Below, piece after piece: positions 52,635 through 60,013 of a stretch of DNA of 64,000 bases. Made by a program: the position numbers and the translations under genes. Position 1 is the first letter of the stretch. Each line of letters opens with the position of its first letter. Under the pieces are notes generated by a model, which worked only from the letters and a program-made list of their open reading frames with translations, searched no databases and was not told the origin of the DNA. The stretch comes from Candidatus Pseudobacter hemicellulosilyticus (GTDB taxonomy: Bacteria; Bacteroidota; Bacteroidia; Chitinophagales; Chitinophagaceae): NCBI GenBank assembly GCA_029202545.1, contig CP119311.1, positions 868,001-932,000 on the forward strand, read 5' to 3'.

Positions 52635-53381
52635 TTAAATAGGGATCTCGATGGTATACATCGTCCCCTTACCCGGTTCGCTCTGGCAACTCAGTTCGGC
52701 GCCCATCACTTCGGCCCGGCTCTGCAAGTTACGAAGTCCGAGCCCTGGATTGTCCCTGACTTTGGAAAAATAATCAAAACCCTTGCCATTGTCGGCCGTC
52801 ATGAGCAATAAACGGTTGCCCTCGGTCACCAGGCGGATCAGCAGCACCGAGGCTTTGGCGTGTTTGATGGTGTTGTGTACAATTTCCTGGATAATGCGGT
52901 AGCAGTTGATCTCCTTTTGCTGGGGAAGCTGGGGAGGTTTTTCACAAACAAACCGGATCTGGAGGCCGCTGGCCTGCTGGGCATGGTCTATGAACTCACT
53001 GATGGCCCGTTGAAGTCCCTTGCGGATCAGGGTATTGGGCATAAGGTTGTTGGAGATCTCCCGCAGTTTACCGATGATGGTATCAATATGCATGCTGGAC
53101 TTGTCGATCACCTGCTGGTCCTGTTCGCTGCTGGCGTCCAGGCTGGTGATATGCAGTTTCACGGCGGAGAGCAGGGGGCCCAGCTCATCGTGGAGGTCGG
53201 AGGCAATGCGGCGACGTTCATTTTCCAGGGTCTCAATTTCAGCCTGGATCTTTTGTTTATGGAGGCGGAGGCTACGGCGCTGGTAGCGGATGATGGTAAA
53301 AATAAAGTAGAGCAGCACAATTCCCACTACCCCACCCACAATCAGAATGGCATCATAAAGTTTTGCTTCCGAGGTATCCAT
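52635..53381 (-). CDS. HisKA_3-type sensor histidine kinase
   Basis: 248 residues: one N-terminal membrane helix (about 11-31), then a coiled coil, the phospho-acceptor H64 in RRIASDLHDELGPLL and an ATPase domain with NTIKHA, DNGKGFD and GLGLRNLQSRAEVMGA. It lacks an extracellular sensor of its own. Its gene overlaps the upstream seven-helix-like membrane protein gene by 40 bp, so that protein may supply sensing. Partner: the LuxR-type regulator downstream. Confidence 0.96.
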   Translation of the reverse strand: MDTSEAKLYDAILIVGGVVGIVLLYFIFTIIRYQRRSLRLHKQKIQAEIETLENERRRIASDLHDELGPLLSAVKLHITSLDASSEQDQQVIDKSSMHIDTIIGKLREISNNLMPNTLIRKGLQRAISEFIDHAQQASGLQIRFVCEKPPQLPQQKEINCYRIIQEIVHNTIKHAKASVLLIRLVTEGNRLLLMTADNGKGFDYFSKVRDNPGLGLRNLQSRAEVMGAELSCQSEPGKGTMYTIEIPI

Positions 53382-54016
53382 ATCATTGCTACTGCATAGA
53401 GTAAGTTAACCAATAAGTTTGAATAGACATTGATGTTCTGGAGGTTGGTCCGGAAGCTGACGCTGATCTCGCGATTTTCCCGGAAGCCCGAAAGATAGGT
53501 GACATTCACCAGAATGAAAAAGATATAGAAGATAATGATGCCGAGGCAGATGATGAACTGGGGGTTGCGGAAGATATTGCCCCTGTCATGCACCACCATC
53601 TTGTTGATAGAGCTGACGCTGAAGAAAATAAGCGCAAAGGAATAGGCGATCAGGAAATAATAGTTCAGTTCCCGAAGGCCATGGACCAGGAGAACAGCGC
53701 CCAGACAGAAGGCCAGCCCTGCGCCGGCCACGGCATAAAAAACATCCTTCTGGCGGTTGAATAGCCCCCAGTTATGAAAGAGCCTGGCAAACAGAAAGAA
53801 CTCCAGGAAACCATATACATGCACAATAGCAATAATGATCTCCGTTTGCACCCGGTGCTTTACCATATAATGGGCGGCCAGTTCCATCAGGAAGGCCACT
53901 ATGGTAAAGTATACAAAGGGATAGTAAGCCCGGTCCATTTTACGGTACCGTACTATTCCTATAATGACAGCAATAATGATACTTAGACTGAGTACAAACT
54001 GAAAGCTTCTGTCCAT
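53342..54016 (-). CDS. Multi-pass membrane protein coupled to histidine kinase
   Basis: 224 residues with six or seven hydrophobic helices, beginning MDRSFQFVLSLSIIIAVIIG and including VFYAVAGAGLAFCLGAVLL and PQFIICLGIIIFYIFFILV. The topology resembles a 7TM sensor module. The 40-bp overlap with the kinase gene indicates translational coupling. I know no specific ligand; a membrane sensory partner for the kinase is inference from position. Confidence 0.82.
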   Translation of the reverse strand: MDRSFQFVLSLSIIIAVIIGIVRYRKMDRAYYPFVYFTIVAFLMELAAHYMVKHRVQTEIIIAIVHVYGFLEFFLFARLFHNWGLFNRQKDVFYAVAGAGLAFCLGAVLLVHGLRELNYYFLIAYSFALIFFSVSSINKMVVHDRGNIFRNPQFIICLGIIIFYIFFILVNVTYLSGFRENREISVSFRTNLQNINVYSNLLVNLLYAVAMIWIPRKQNFMMPF

Positions 54017-54070
54017 TAGCCAGGCTCCTAAATTGAATGATAGTTGGATTTCAGAGAAAACAAACCTGTT

Positions 54071-54574
54071 CTAATCACCACAGGGAGGAATACATTGACC
54101 GTACTCGCTACCACCACGGCCGCCACCGCCACCCTGGGCGGCTGCTTTACTGCCTTCGGTATAGTACAGGTCTTTGCCCTGCTCATCCACCCCTACCAGG
54201 ATCATGCGCAGCTCCTGTTGTTTATCTCCTTTTTTAATACCGTAATAGATCTTGATCCCCACACTTTTGGGATCTTTCAGAATATTGATAAGGCCTTCTT
54301 TATTAAAGGCTTCGCTGATTGGAATGTACAGGTCGGGAACGTTCTTCTGGATGATCTCCCGTTCCACCACATAGGACTTGGTCCAGGAATCGATATCCTC
54401 TTTGGGAATAAAGTGGTTGATCCTGCCCAGGGCCGACGTGTCCTTGGGTACAGGGATCCAGACCCCGTCTTCTTTATCAGGGCCGCCAGAACAGGAATTA
54501 AAGAGAAGGGTAAGGGCCAGCCCTGCGGTCAGGCAGGCCATGAGGGGGGTTGAGCTTTTCAGGATAGTTGCCAT
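54071..54574 (-). CDS. Putative lipoprotein with C-terminal CxxxC motif
   Basis: 167 residues with a lipoprotein signal (LTAGLALTLLFNSCSGG) and a body containing INHFIPKEDIDSWTKSY and VGIKIYYGI. The tail is a glycine-rich run followed by YGQCIPPCGD. I recall this general design in Chitinophagaceae proteins coded near such two-component genes, but I do not know the function. It lies 54 bp upstream of the membrane protein gene, same strand. Confidence 0.72.
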   Translation of the reverse strand: MATILKSSTPLMACLTAGLALTLLFNSCSGGPDKEDGVWIPVPKDTSALGRINHFIPKEDIDSWTKSYVVEREIIQKNVPDLYIPISEAFNKEGLINILKDPKSVGIKIYYGIKKGDKQQELRMILVGVDEQGKDLYYTEGSKAAAQGGGGGRGGSEYGQCIPPCGD

Positions 54575-54601
54575 TAGATAAAATTTAAGTTAAAACAGGG
54601 C

Positions 54602-54632
54602 TAAAGATATTCGGAATTAAACTGTAGCCAAT
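54602..54632 (-). promoter_or_regulatory. Candidate promoter of lipoprotein/two-component genes
   Basis: On the minus strand ATTG (54632-54629) and TATCTTTA (54609-54602) are separated by 19 bases, close to the TTTG-N19-TAnnTTTG pattern of Bacteroidota. Transcription would start near 54596, leaving a leader of about 22 nt before the lipoprotein ATG. Confidence 0.45.
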
Positions 54633-54822
54633 AAGTATAACTACCTTTTTTGAATAGTATGGTTTACTTTTCAAAACCCGTATTTAAACGGTTGTCTGGC
54701 ATTGCCGGGGAACAGAACTTTGCTGAATACCAGTTATTACGTCCAGGATTTTGCATTCCCCCAGGACCCGGCTATAGAGAAGATCAACATGGGATAACCA
54801 TTTAATAATTTAAACCGCCGTT

Positions 54823-55083
54823 ATGACACACCCAGCGATCACTCAACAAACCTTCTCAAAGGCAGTTTCTGCCGCTACCCACCCTGTACACGAAGCCGTT
54901 ATGGCTGATTCACTGGAAGTGATGGTAACCTACCATCGCGAAAAGGTCCAGGTGCTGGAGCGTACACTCCAACAGCTGAACCTCCTTGATAATGCCCGTG
55001 AAATTGCGTTTATCTGCCGGGAACTGACCCAGATCAAGGCCACCCTGCGGCAGCTGGAAGGCAAAAGACCATTTAACGCCTGA
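54823..55083 (+). CDS. Small hypothetical helical protein
   Basis: 86 residues: MTHPAITQQTFSKAVSA at the N-terminus and an amphipathic helix with regular leucines (VLERTLQQLNLLDNA ... ICRELTQIKATLRQLEG) suggesting a coiled coil. No signal peptide. I do not recognise a family. It stands alone with 248 bp upstream and faces the radical SAM gene. Codon use is like its neighbours, so it appears to be real. Confidence 0.6.
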   Translation: MTHPAITQQTFSKAVSAATHPVHEAVMADSLEVMVTYHREKVQVLERTLQQLNLLDNAREIAFICRELTQIKATLRQLEGKRPFNA

Positions 55084-55200
55084 GCCTTCTCTCCTTTTCC
55101 TGGTCCCTGTCAGGGATCAGCCTTATCCGCCTGCAACAAGTTGTTCAGCAACCCGGCCGGATGGGTCAGGACCTGCCGGATACCAACAGGCCATACCCGC

Positions 55201-56277
55201 CTAAAACAAGCTGATCTGCGCCCCCGGCCTGCAGAACCTGGAGCAGTCCAGCTCCCAGCTTTCATCATTTAATCCATACTTCTTATTGTATTTCGCAAAC
55301 TGCTGCCGGATGATATCGGCCAGTTCCCCTTCGCCGCGCATGCGTACGCCGAAGCGGCTATCGTTCACCTTGCCATTATGGCTTTGCTCTATCATATGCC
55401 AGACCTTGTCGGCCCGGTCGGGAAAGTTCTTGTATAGCCAGTCGTGGAACAGCAGCTTCACCGCCCCATTGAGCCGGACAAAGGTATATCCTGAAGAGCG
55501 GGCTCCGTTGGCGGCGGCCGTTTGCAGAATATCGTGCATTTCATGGTCGTTAAGGCCGGGGATCATTGGCCCCAGCATGACCCCCATCCGCACGCCCACG
55601 GCACTGAGTTCCCGGATCACCCGGATCCGCTGCTGGCCGGTAGTGGTGCGGGGTTCCATCACCCGCCGCAGGTCTTCATTAAAAGTGGTCACGGACACCA
55701 GGGCGGAGACCAGGTTCCGCTCTGCCAGCTTTTGCAGGATGTCTTTGTCGCGCAGGATACCTGCATTCTTGGTGATAATCCCCACCGGCTGGTTGAACTC
55801 CAGGCAGATCTCCAGCAACTGCCGGGTGAGCCGGTATTTTTTTTCGGCCGGCTGGTAGCAATCGGTATTACCGCTCAGGGACACCGGCGTGCATTGCCAC
55901 CTGGGGTTCATCAGGAATTTGCGGAACAGCTGCGGCGCATTCATTTTCACCATGATCTTTTTCTCAAAGTCCACGCCCGCACTATAACCCCAATATTCGA
56001 AAGAATTGCGGGCATAGCAGTAAATACAACCATGTTCACAACCCTGGTAGGGATTGATACTGTAATACATCCCCACGTCAGGACTATCCACTTTATTGAC
56101 CACTCCTTTGGCCATCTCTTCATAAAACTGTGTTTGCTGGTTGGGCTCCGCCCAATCGTCAATGCCCTCCACATGTTCTTTCACCTGTTCATTCCGGAGA
56201 AAGCGATTACGGGTGTTGAACTGGGCGCCCCGGCCCTTGAGGTAAGCGGGGGGCTGTTGCGGTTCTTCCTGCTCCAT
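55201..56277 (-). CDS. PA0069-type radical SAM protein (spore-photoproduct-lyase-like)
   Basis: 358 residues. The [4Fe-4S] cluster cysteines are in QGCEHGCIYCYARN (C80, C84, C87), with SLSGNTDCYQPAEKKYRLTR following, typical of the PA0069/Rv2578c group related to spore photoproduct lyase. The ATG at 56277 is preceded by AAAAAGGAGAT, a good ribosome site; earlier in-frame Met codons (56298, 56346) are less likely. The protein ends GAQISLF, which resembles the sliding-clamp binding pentapeptide. A role in DNA repair is inferred from the family and this tail. Confidence 0.88.
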   Translation of the reverse strand: MEQEEPQQPPAYLKGRGAQFNTRNRFLRNEQVKEHVEGIDDWAEPNQQTQFYEEMAKGVVNKVDSPDVGMYYSINPYQGCEHGCIYCYARNSFEYWGYSAGVDFEKKIMVKMNAPQLFRKFLMNPRWQCTPVSLSGNTDCYQPAEKKYRLTRQLLEICLEFNQPVGIITKNAGILRDKDILQKLAERNLVSALVSVTTFNEDLRRVMEPRTTTGQQRIRVIRELSAVGVRMGVMLGPMIPGLNDHEMHDILQTAAANGARSSGYTFVRLNGAVKLLFHDWLYKNFPDRADKVWHMIEQSHNGKVNDSRFGVRMRGEGELADIIRQQFAKYNKKYGLNDESWELDCSRFCRPGAQISLF

Positions 56278-56474
56278 TGTTGGATCTCCTTTTTCCATCT
56301 GTTCACAAAAAATCATTTCACTTTCCTTCAGACCACGGTTCAGCATGGGAGGTCCGGCAGCCTATTCACCGACCAGACATATGCGTATGGATCAATTGTA
56401 TAAAAGGTAAGCGGCGGCCGGGTTGAAGCGGAAGGGCCACCTGTTTTAGCGATAGCCGGCCGGCCCGCATTGGT

Positions 56475-56509
56475 AAAAAACGGGCGCCACAGCAAAAGCC
56501 GTAGCGCCC
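56475..56509 (-). terminator. Intrinsic terminator after the 2H phosphoesterase operon
   Basis: On the minus strand GGGCGCTACGGC and GCTGTGGCGCCC form a 12-bp stem with two non-Watson-Crick pairs around a TTTT loop (56509-56482). It is followed by GTTTTTT (T-run 56480-56475). It begins 10 bp after the stop codon at 56520. Confidence 0.8.
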
Positions 56510-56519
56510 TTGTCGGTAT

Positions 56520-57155
56520 TTAGAATAACAACTCCCCTTGTGTAGTGCTGACCGGCAGGTTCAGGAACTCAAAGCGCTGCGCAATCTGCCAGGCCCTTTC
56601 ACCGGTACGGCGCTTCAGCAGGAACATACTGTCCGCCACAAAGCGGCCGGTGAACTGCCTGTGCGAATATTCCTGCCAGGCTTTTTCGTATTGCCAGGGA
56701 ACCAGTTTATGCGCCACGGTGATATATGGTTCGTCCAAAAAATGTGGTTTATGTTCCTTATCCAGTTTCAGGAGCCGCTGGGACTCCCGCACTTTGCGCA
56801 CCAGCTGCTGCACCGGCTGGCGGGTGGCCACCTGGATATAGAGGGTATGACTGGGGAACGAACCATAATCCTTTAATTCTACTTTGAAAGGATAATGCCC
56901 CATAGCGATGGTCTTCAGCCGGTTCACGATCCTTTCCTCCAGCATTTCCAGCTGCGTGAACCGCAGGAGGGTGATATGCGCTTTGCCACTGATGGCGGTG
57001 GGCGCCTCGTAATGCTCAAAGAATTCTTTCTTGACCTGCATAATTTTGTTGCGCAGCTCTTCATGCGGCATCAGGACCAGCATATACTCGTTGCTGCGCA
57101 ATTGCTTTTTGTAGATCTCCCGGTAGTCGGGTATGGTAGGAACGTTTTGTTGCAT
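56520..57155 (-). CDS. 2H-phosphoesterase (2'-5' RNA ligase-like) with one altered motif
   Basis: 211 residues with the 2H fold. The first motif HITL (H60, T62 in SGKAHITLLRF) is intact; the second reads YITV (Y144, T146) in place of H-x-T. Members of this group act as cyclic phosphodiesterases or RNA ligases on RNA or nucleotides. The C-terminus is QGELLF, loosely like a clamp-binding peptide. It is second in an operon with a degenerate paralogue 5 bp upstream, next to umuD. Confidence 0.82.
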   Translation of the reverse strand: MQQNVPTIPDYREIYKKQLRSNEYMLVLMPHEELRNKIMQVKKEFFEHYEAPTAISGKAHITLLRFTQLEMLEERIVNRLKTIAMGHYPFKVELKDYGSFPSHTLYIQVATRQPVQQLVRKVRESQRLLKLDKEHKPHFLDEPYITVAHKLVPWQYEKAWQEYSHRQFTGRFVADSMFLLKRRTGERAWQIAQRFEFLNLPVSTTQGELLF

Positions 57156-57160
57156 AACGA

Positions 57161-57775
57161 TTAATTTTTAGGTGGATGGAGAGCAGCCGGCAGCATCCGG
57201 AATATATGGATGGTCCGGGTATGGCCCGTGAACGGATCCCTTTTCTGCAGCAGCAATTCTGCGGCTGTGAACGATTCATGAAAAAAACGCCTGGAAAAAT
57301 CAGGCAGCGCCTTTTCATAAATGGCCTCGGGCAGGGGCCCGGAGAGCGACAGGCAGGGCCTGCTGACCAGGGTAGCCGGCGGACAGGAAGAAGAGCGGAT
57401 GAACTCATCTATAGCCCGCAACTGCCATGCCAGCTGCCGGAAAGGTCCATGATCCATGATGCGGAGGTAAATGGTATGCGGTGGCTGACCGCCATAATTA
57501 TTGAAGGTCACCACAAAGCTTTCCTGCTGGCTGCAAATACGTTGTATCCAGCGCACCAGCGTTTCTTCCATTCCCTCCCGCGCCGCAAACTGCGCTACGG
57601 TGATAAAGGCGCCGGCCGGTAATACCTTCAGCCCATAGTTGTCCAGGAGCTGTTGACGTTCTTCCACGATCCGGTCCCGGATAGTACTGTCCGGCTGGAT
57701 CACCAGCGAATAATCCTGGCAGCCATGTGCTGCCCAGTCAAACCGGATAGGATGTGTTACAGAGCCACTGTGCAT
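57161..57775 (-). CDS. Degenerate 2H-phosphoesterase paralogue
   Basis: 204 residues that align along their length with the downstream 2H protein: AFITVAQF matches AHITLLRF, NNYGGQPPHTIYLRI matches KDYGSFPSHTLYIQV, and RPCLSLSG matches EPYITVAH. Both catalytic histidines are gone (F57 and C141 in their places), so it is unlikely to be an active phosphoesterase. It is the first gene of the divergent operon facing umuD, 73 bp away. A binding or regulatory role is possible. Confidence 0.78.
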   Translation of the reverse strand: MHSGSVTHPIRFDWAAHGCQDYSLVIQPDSTIRDRIVEERQQLLDNYGLKVLPAGAFITVAQFAAREGMEETLVRWIQRICSQQESFVVTFNNYGGQPPHTIYLRIMDHGPFRQLAWQLRAIDEFIRSSSCPPATLVSRPCLSLSGPLPEAIYEKALPDFSRRFFHESFTAAELLLQKRDPFTGHTRTIHIFRMLPAALHPPKN

Positions 57776-57784
57776 AAGAAAATT

Positions 57785-57838
57785 TTTACCTGATCATTAT
57801 TTTAGCATAAATTTACTAAATAATTTAGCATTACCAAA
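57785..57838. promoter_or_regulatory. Face-to-face promoters sharing a palindromic -7 box
   Basis: TAAATTTA at 57808-57815 is its own reverse complement. On the plus strand TTTA (57785-57788) lies 19 bases upstream; on the minus strand TTTG (57838-57835) lies 19 bases upstream. Each fits TTTG-N19-TAnnTTTG apart from a single base, and predicted leaders are near 27 nt on both sides. A direct repeat TTTAGCAT (57801-57808 and 57824-57831) and the palindrome ATTTACTAAAT overlap it and are operator candidates. Confidence 0.55.
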
Positions 57839-57848
57839 TTTTAATACA

Positions 57849-58283
57849 ATGGAAAACGAACAATTTTATGGCGCAGCCTATAAGGGTTCGAAATCCTACA
57901 ACCAGTGGGACCTGAAGACCGCCGACGCCACCGGCTTTGGCGCTGCCGCAGATGATTATATGGAACGGGGCATTGACCTCAACGAACAGCTGATCCAAAA
58001 CAAACCCGCCACCTTTTTCATGCGCATGCGCGGGGACGCCATGATTGGAGCAGGTATCCATGACAGTGATGTAGTAGTGGTGGACCGCAGCCTCAAACCA
58101 CAGAGCGGCCGCGTGGTGATTGCCGTTCTCAATGGAGAAATGCTGATCCGCCGGCTGGAACGCACCATTAATAAAGTGAGACTGATCCCGGAGAACAAAC
58201 GCTTTGCCGCCACTGAAGTGGACCCTTCCTGTGATACGCTGGAATTCTGGGGCGTTGTAACCTATGCCATCCATGCGCTTTGA
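57849..58283 (+). CDS. umuD: UmuD-like S24 protein lacking both catalytic residues
   Basis: 144 residues that align with E. coli UmuD (TGFGAAADDYMERGIDLNEQ against CGFPSPAADYVEQRIDLNQ). The catalytic Ser60 of GDSM is Ala64 here (RGDAM), and Lys97 of TVKKL is Arg101 (LIRRL). The self-cleavage site CG has become TG (T28-G29). It therefore keeps the fold and N-terminal arm but should not self-cleave. It precedes umuC and is divergent from the 2H genes. It likely acts as a non-cleavable polymerase partner. Confidence 0.88.
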   Translation: MENEQFYGAAYKGSKSYNQWDLKTADATGFGAAADDYMERGIDLNEQLIQNKPATFFMRMRGDAMIGAGIHDSDVVVVDRSLKPQSGRVVIAVLNGEMLIRRLERTINKVRLIPENKRFAATEVDPSCDTLEFWGVVTYAIHAL

Positions 58284-58652
58284 TCCGGCCGCTATGCCAG
58301 TTATCCGGGAGTGGCCGGTCAGCGCCTCTCCCGCCCCGGGGTTAACAACCAGCCTGGACTATTACCCGTTGCGGCCAACAGTCCCGGCAGTTTATTTTGG
58401 GACGAACCAACAGGCTGGCTGCCAACATCCGATGTCATCAAAATTGCAGGCTGGTAAGCGCCGGCCCCTGTCCTGCAGCACCAACCTATTTTTGGGAAAT
58501 AAACCCGTGGGCATCCTACCCACCCTTAAAACAACAATGCACTTGTAATAGCTTGCTGCAAAAGATGCAGCCATTGACCATTGACCTTTCCTTTTGGCTT
58601 TTCCTTTTCCGGGCCACTGTTGCCTCACGGCAACGGTGGCCCCCCAACTAAA
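58284..58652 (+). other. Spacer between umuD and umuC with hairpin before umuC
   Basis: No convincing gene lies in these 369 bp, an unusual gap for a umuDC pair. GGGCCACTGTTGCC (58611-58624) and GGCAACGGTGGCCC (58629-58642) form a 14-bp stem with one mismatch and loop TCAC, ending 10 bp before the umuC ATG. No T-run follows. It could hide the ribosome site and hold UmuC synthesis low. A -7-like TATTTTTG at 58487-58494 hints at a separate weak promoter. Confidence 0.5.
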
Positions 58653-59936
58653 ATGCCCGTCATGAAAGCGATCGTAGACTGCAACAGTTTTTACTGCTCC
58701 GCCGAAAGGTTGTTCCGGCCTGATCTCCGCACCAGACCGGTGGTAGTGCTCAGCAATAATGACGGCTGCATTGTTTCCCGCAGCGATGAAGCCAAAAAAT
58801 TCGGCGTAAAAATGGCCGGCCCTTATTTCCAGGCCAAACCACTGATCCGGCAACATGATATCGCTGTTTTTTCCTCCAATTATCACCTGTATGGCGACCT
58901 GAGCTGGCGCGTGATGGAAACCCTCCGTTGCCTTTCGCCCACCGTGGAGGTTTACTCCGTGGATGAAGCTTTTATGGACCTCAGCCATGTACCCGCCGAT
59001 CAGCTGGCCGCCACCGCCATGCAGATCCGGCAAACGGTAGAGCAGTGGACCGGTATCTCCGTATCCATCGGCGTAGCCCCTACCAAGACCCTGGCCAAGC
59101 TGGCCAACTATGCCGCCAAAAAAGACAAGGCCGCCACGCAATGCGTAAAAGTGGTGGTGAGCCGGGCAGAGCAGGCTGCGCTGCTGCAAAGCTGTCGCGT
59201 CAGCAATGTCTGGGGAGTAGGCTGGGCCTATGCGGACAAACTGATCAACCAGGGCATCACCAGTGCCTGGGACCTGAGCCGGATGCCGGAAGAATGGGCG
59301 CATCACCAGCTGGGCGGCATCATGGGCACCCGCCTTATCCGCGAACTGAACGGCCAGCCCGCCAGGGCTATGGAAGAACCGCTGACCAATAAGAAGATGA
59401 TTGCCACCACGCGCATGTTCGGCCAGCCCGTCACCGATATCAATGATATTAAGGAAGCCGTAGCCACCTATACTTCCCGGGCAGCCGAAAAACTGCGCCG
59501 CCAGCATAGCGCCGCCAGTGTGGTCAGCGTGTTCATGGTCACCAAAGAACAGGACCATCTGATCAGCTTCCGCCGCGGCCCTACCCTGCACTCCTATACC
59601 AACCTTCCCGCCGCTACCTCCGTAACGCAGGAGCTGATCAAACCCGCGGTGGAGCTGGTAGACAAACTCTATAAAAAAGGGGCTATCTATAAAAAGGCCG
59701 GTGTCATGCTGAGCGGACTGGTGCCCGACTCTTCTATCCAGGCTAATCTCTTTGAACCACCGGCAGCCAATAATAACCGGTTTCTCATGAACGTTATAGA
59801 CAACGTCAATTTCAGCATGCGGGATGATGTACTGAAATTTGCCGCTACCGGCACCCGCCGCAACTGGAAGATGCGGCAGGAACTGCGCAGCCTGCGCTAT
59901 ACCACCCGCTGGGAAGAATTGTTTGAAGTGAGCTGA
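58653..59936 (+). CDS. umuC: Y-family translesion DNA polymerase (UmuC-like)
   Basis: 427 residues with AIVDCNSFYCSAERLFRP at the N-terminus and the catalytic acids D9, D104 and E105 (YSVDEAFMDL). The thumb and little finger regions follow (SIGVAPTKTLAKLAN, VWGVGWAYADKL). Near the end SIQANLFEPP holds the clamp-binding motif QANLF (363-367), equal to QLNLF of E. coli UmuC. The ATG at 58653 is chosen; 58662 (MKAIVDC) is also possible. It copies damaged DNA with loss of fidelity, expected together with the UmuD homologue upstream. Confidence 0.95.
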   Translation: MPVMKAIVDCNSFYCSAERLFRPDLRTRPVVVLSNNDGCIVSRSDEAKKFGVKMAGPYFQAKPLIRQHDIAVFSSNYHLYGDLSWRVMETLRCLSPTVEVYSVDEAFMDLSHVPADQLAATAMQIRQTVEQWTGISVSIGVAPTKTLAKLANYAAKKDKAATQCVKVVVSRAEQAALLQSCRVSNVWGVGWAYADKLINQGITSAWDLSRMPEEWAHHQLGGIMGTRLIRELNGQPARAMEEPLTNKKMIATTRMFGQPVTDINDIKEAVATYTSRAAEKLRRQHSAASVVSVFMVTKEQDHLISFRRGPTLHSYTNLPAATSVTQELIKPAVELVDKLYKKGAIYKKAGVMLSGLVPDSSIQANLFEPPAANNNRFLMNVIDNVNFSMRDDVLKFAATGTRRNWKMRQELRSLRYTTRWEELFEVS

Positions 59937-60013
59937 AAGCAACCGGGCATTTATACCATTTTACTGCCGGCGCTGCGCTGTTATACAGGCCCTGCCAGGA
60001 ATAGACTGCCGCT

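Noticed and set aside
58264..58548. A 94-codon plus-strand frame between umuD and umuC
   Set aside because: It overlaps the end of umuD, has no clear start context and a composition unlike a folded protein.
58392..59942. A 516-codon open frame on the minus strand opposite umuC
   Set aside because: It lies wholly antisense to a clear Y-family polymerase with all motifs; its protein is rich in G, H and Q with no recognisable domain, a normal shadow of GC-rich codons.
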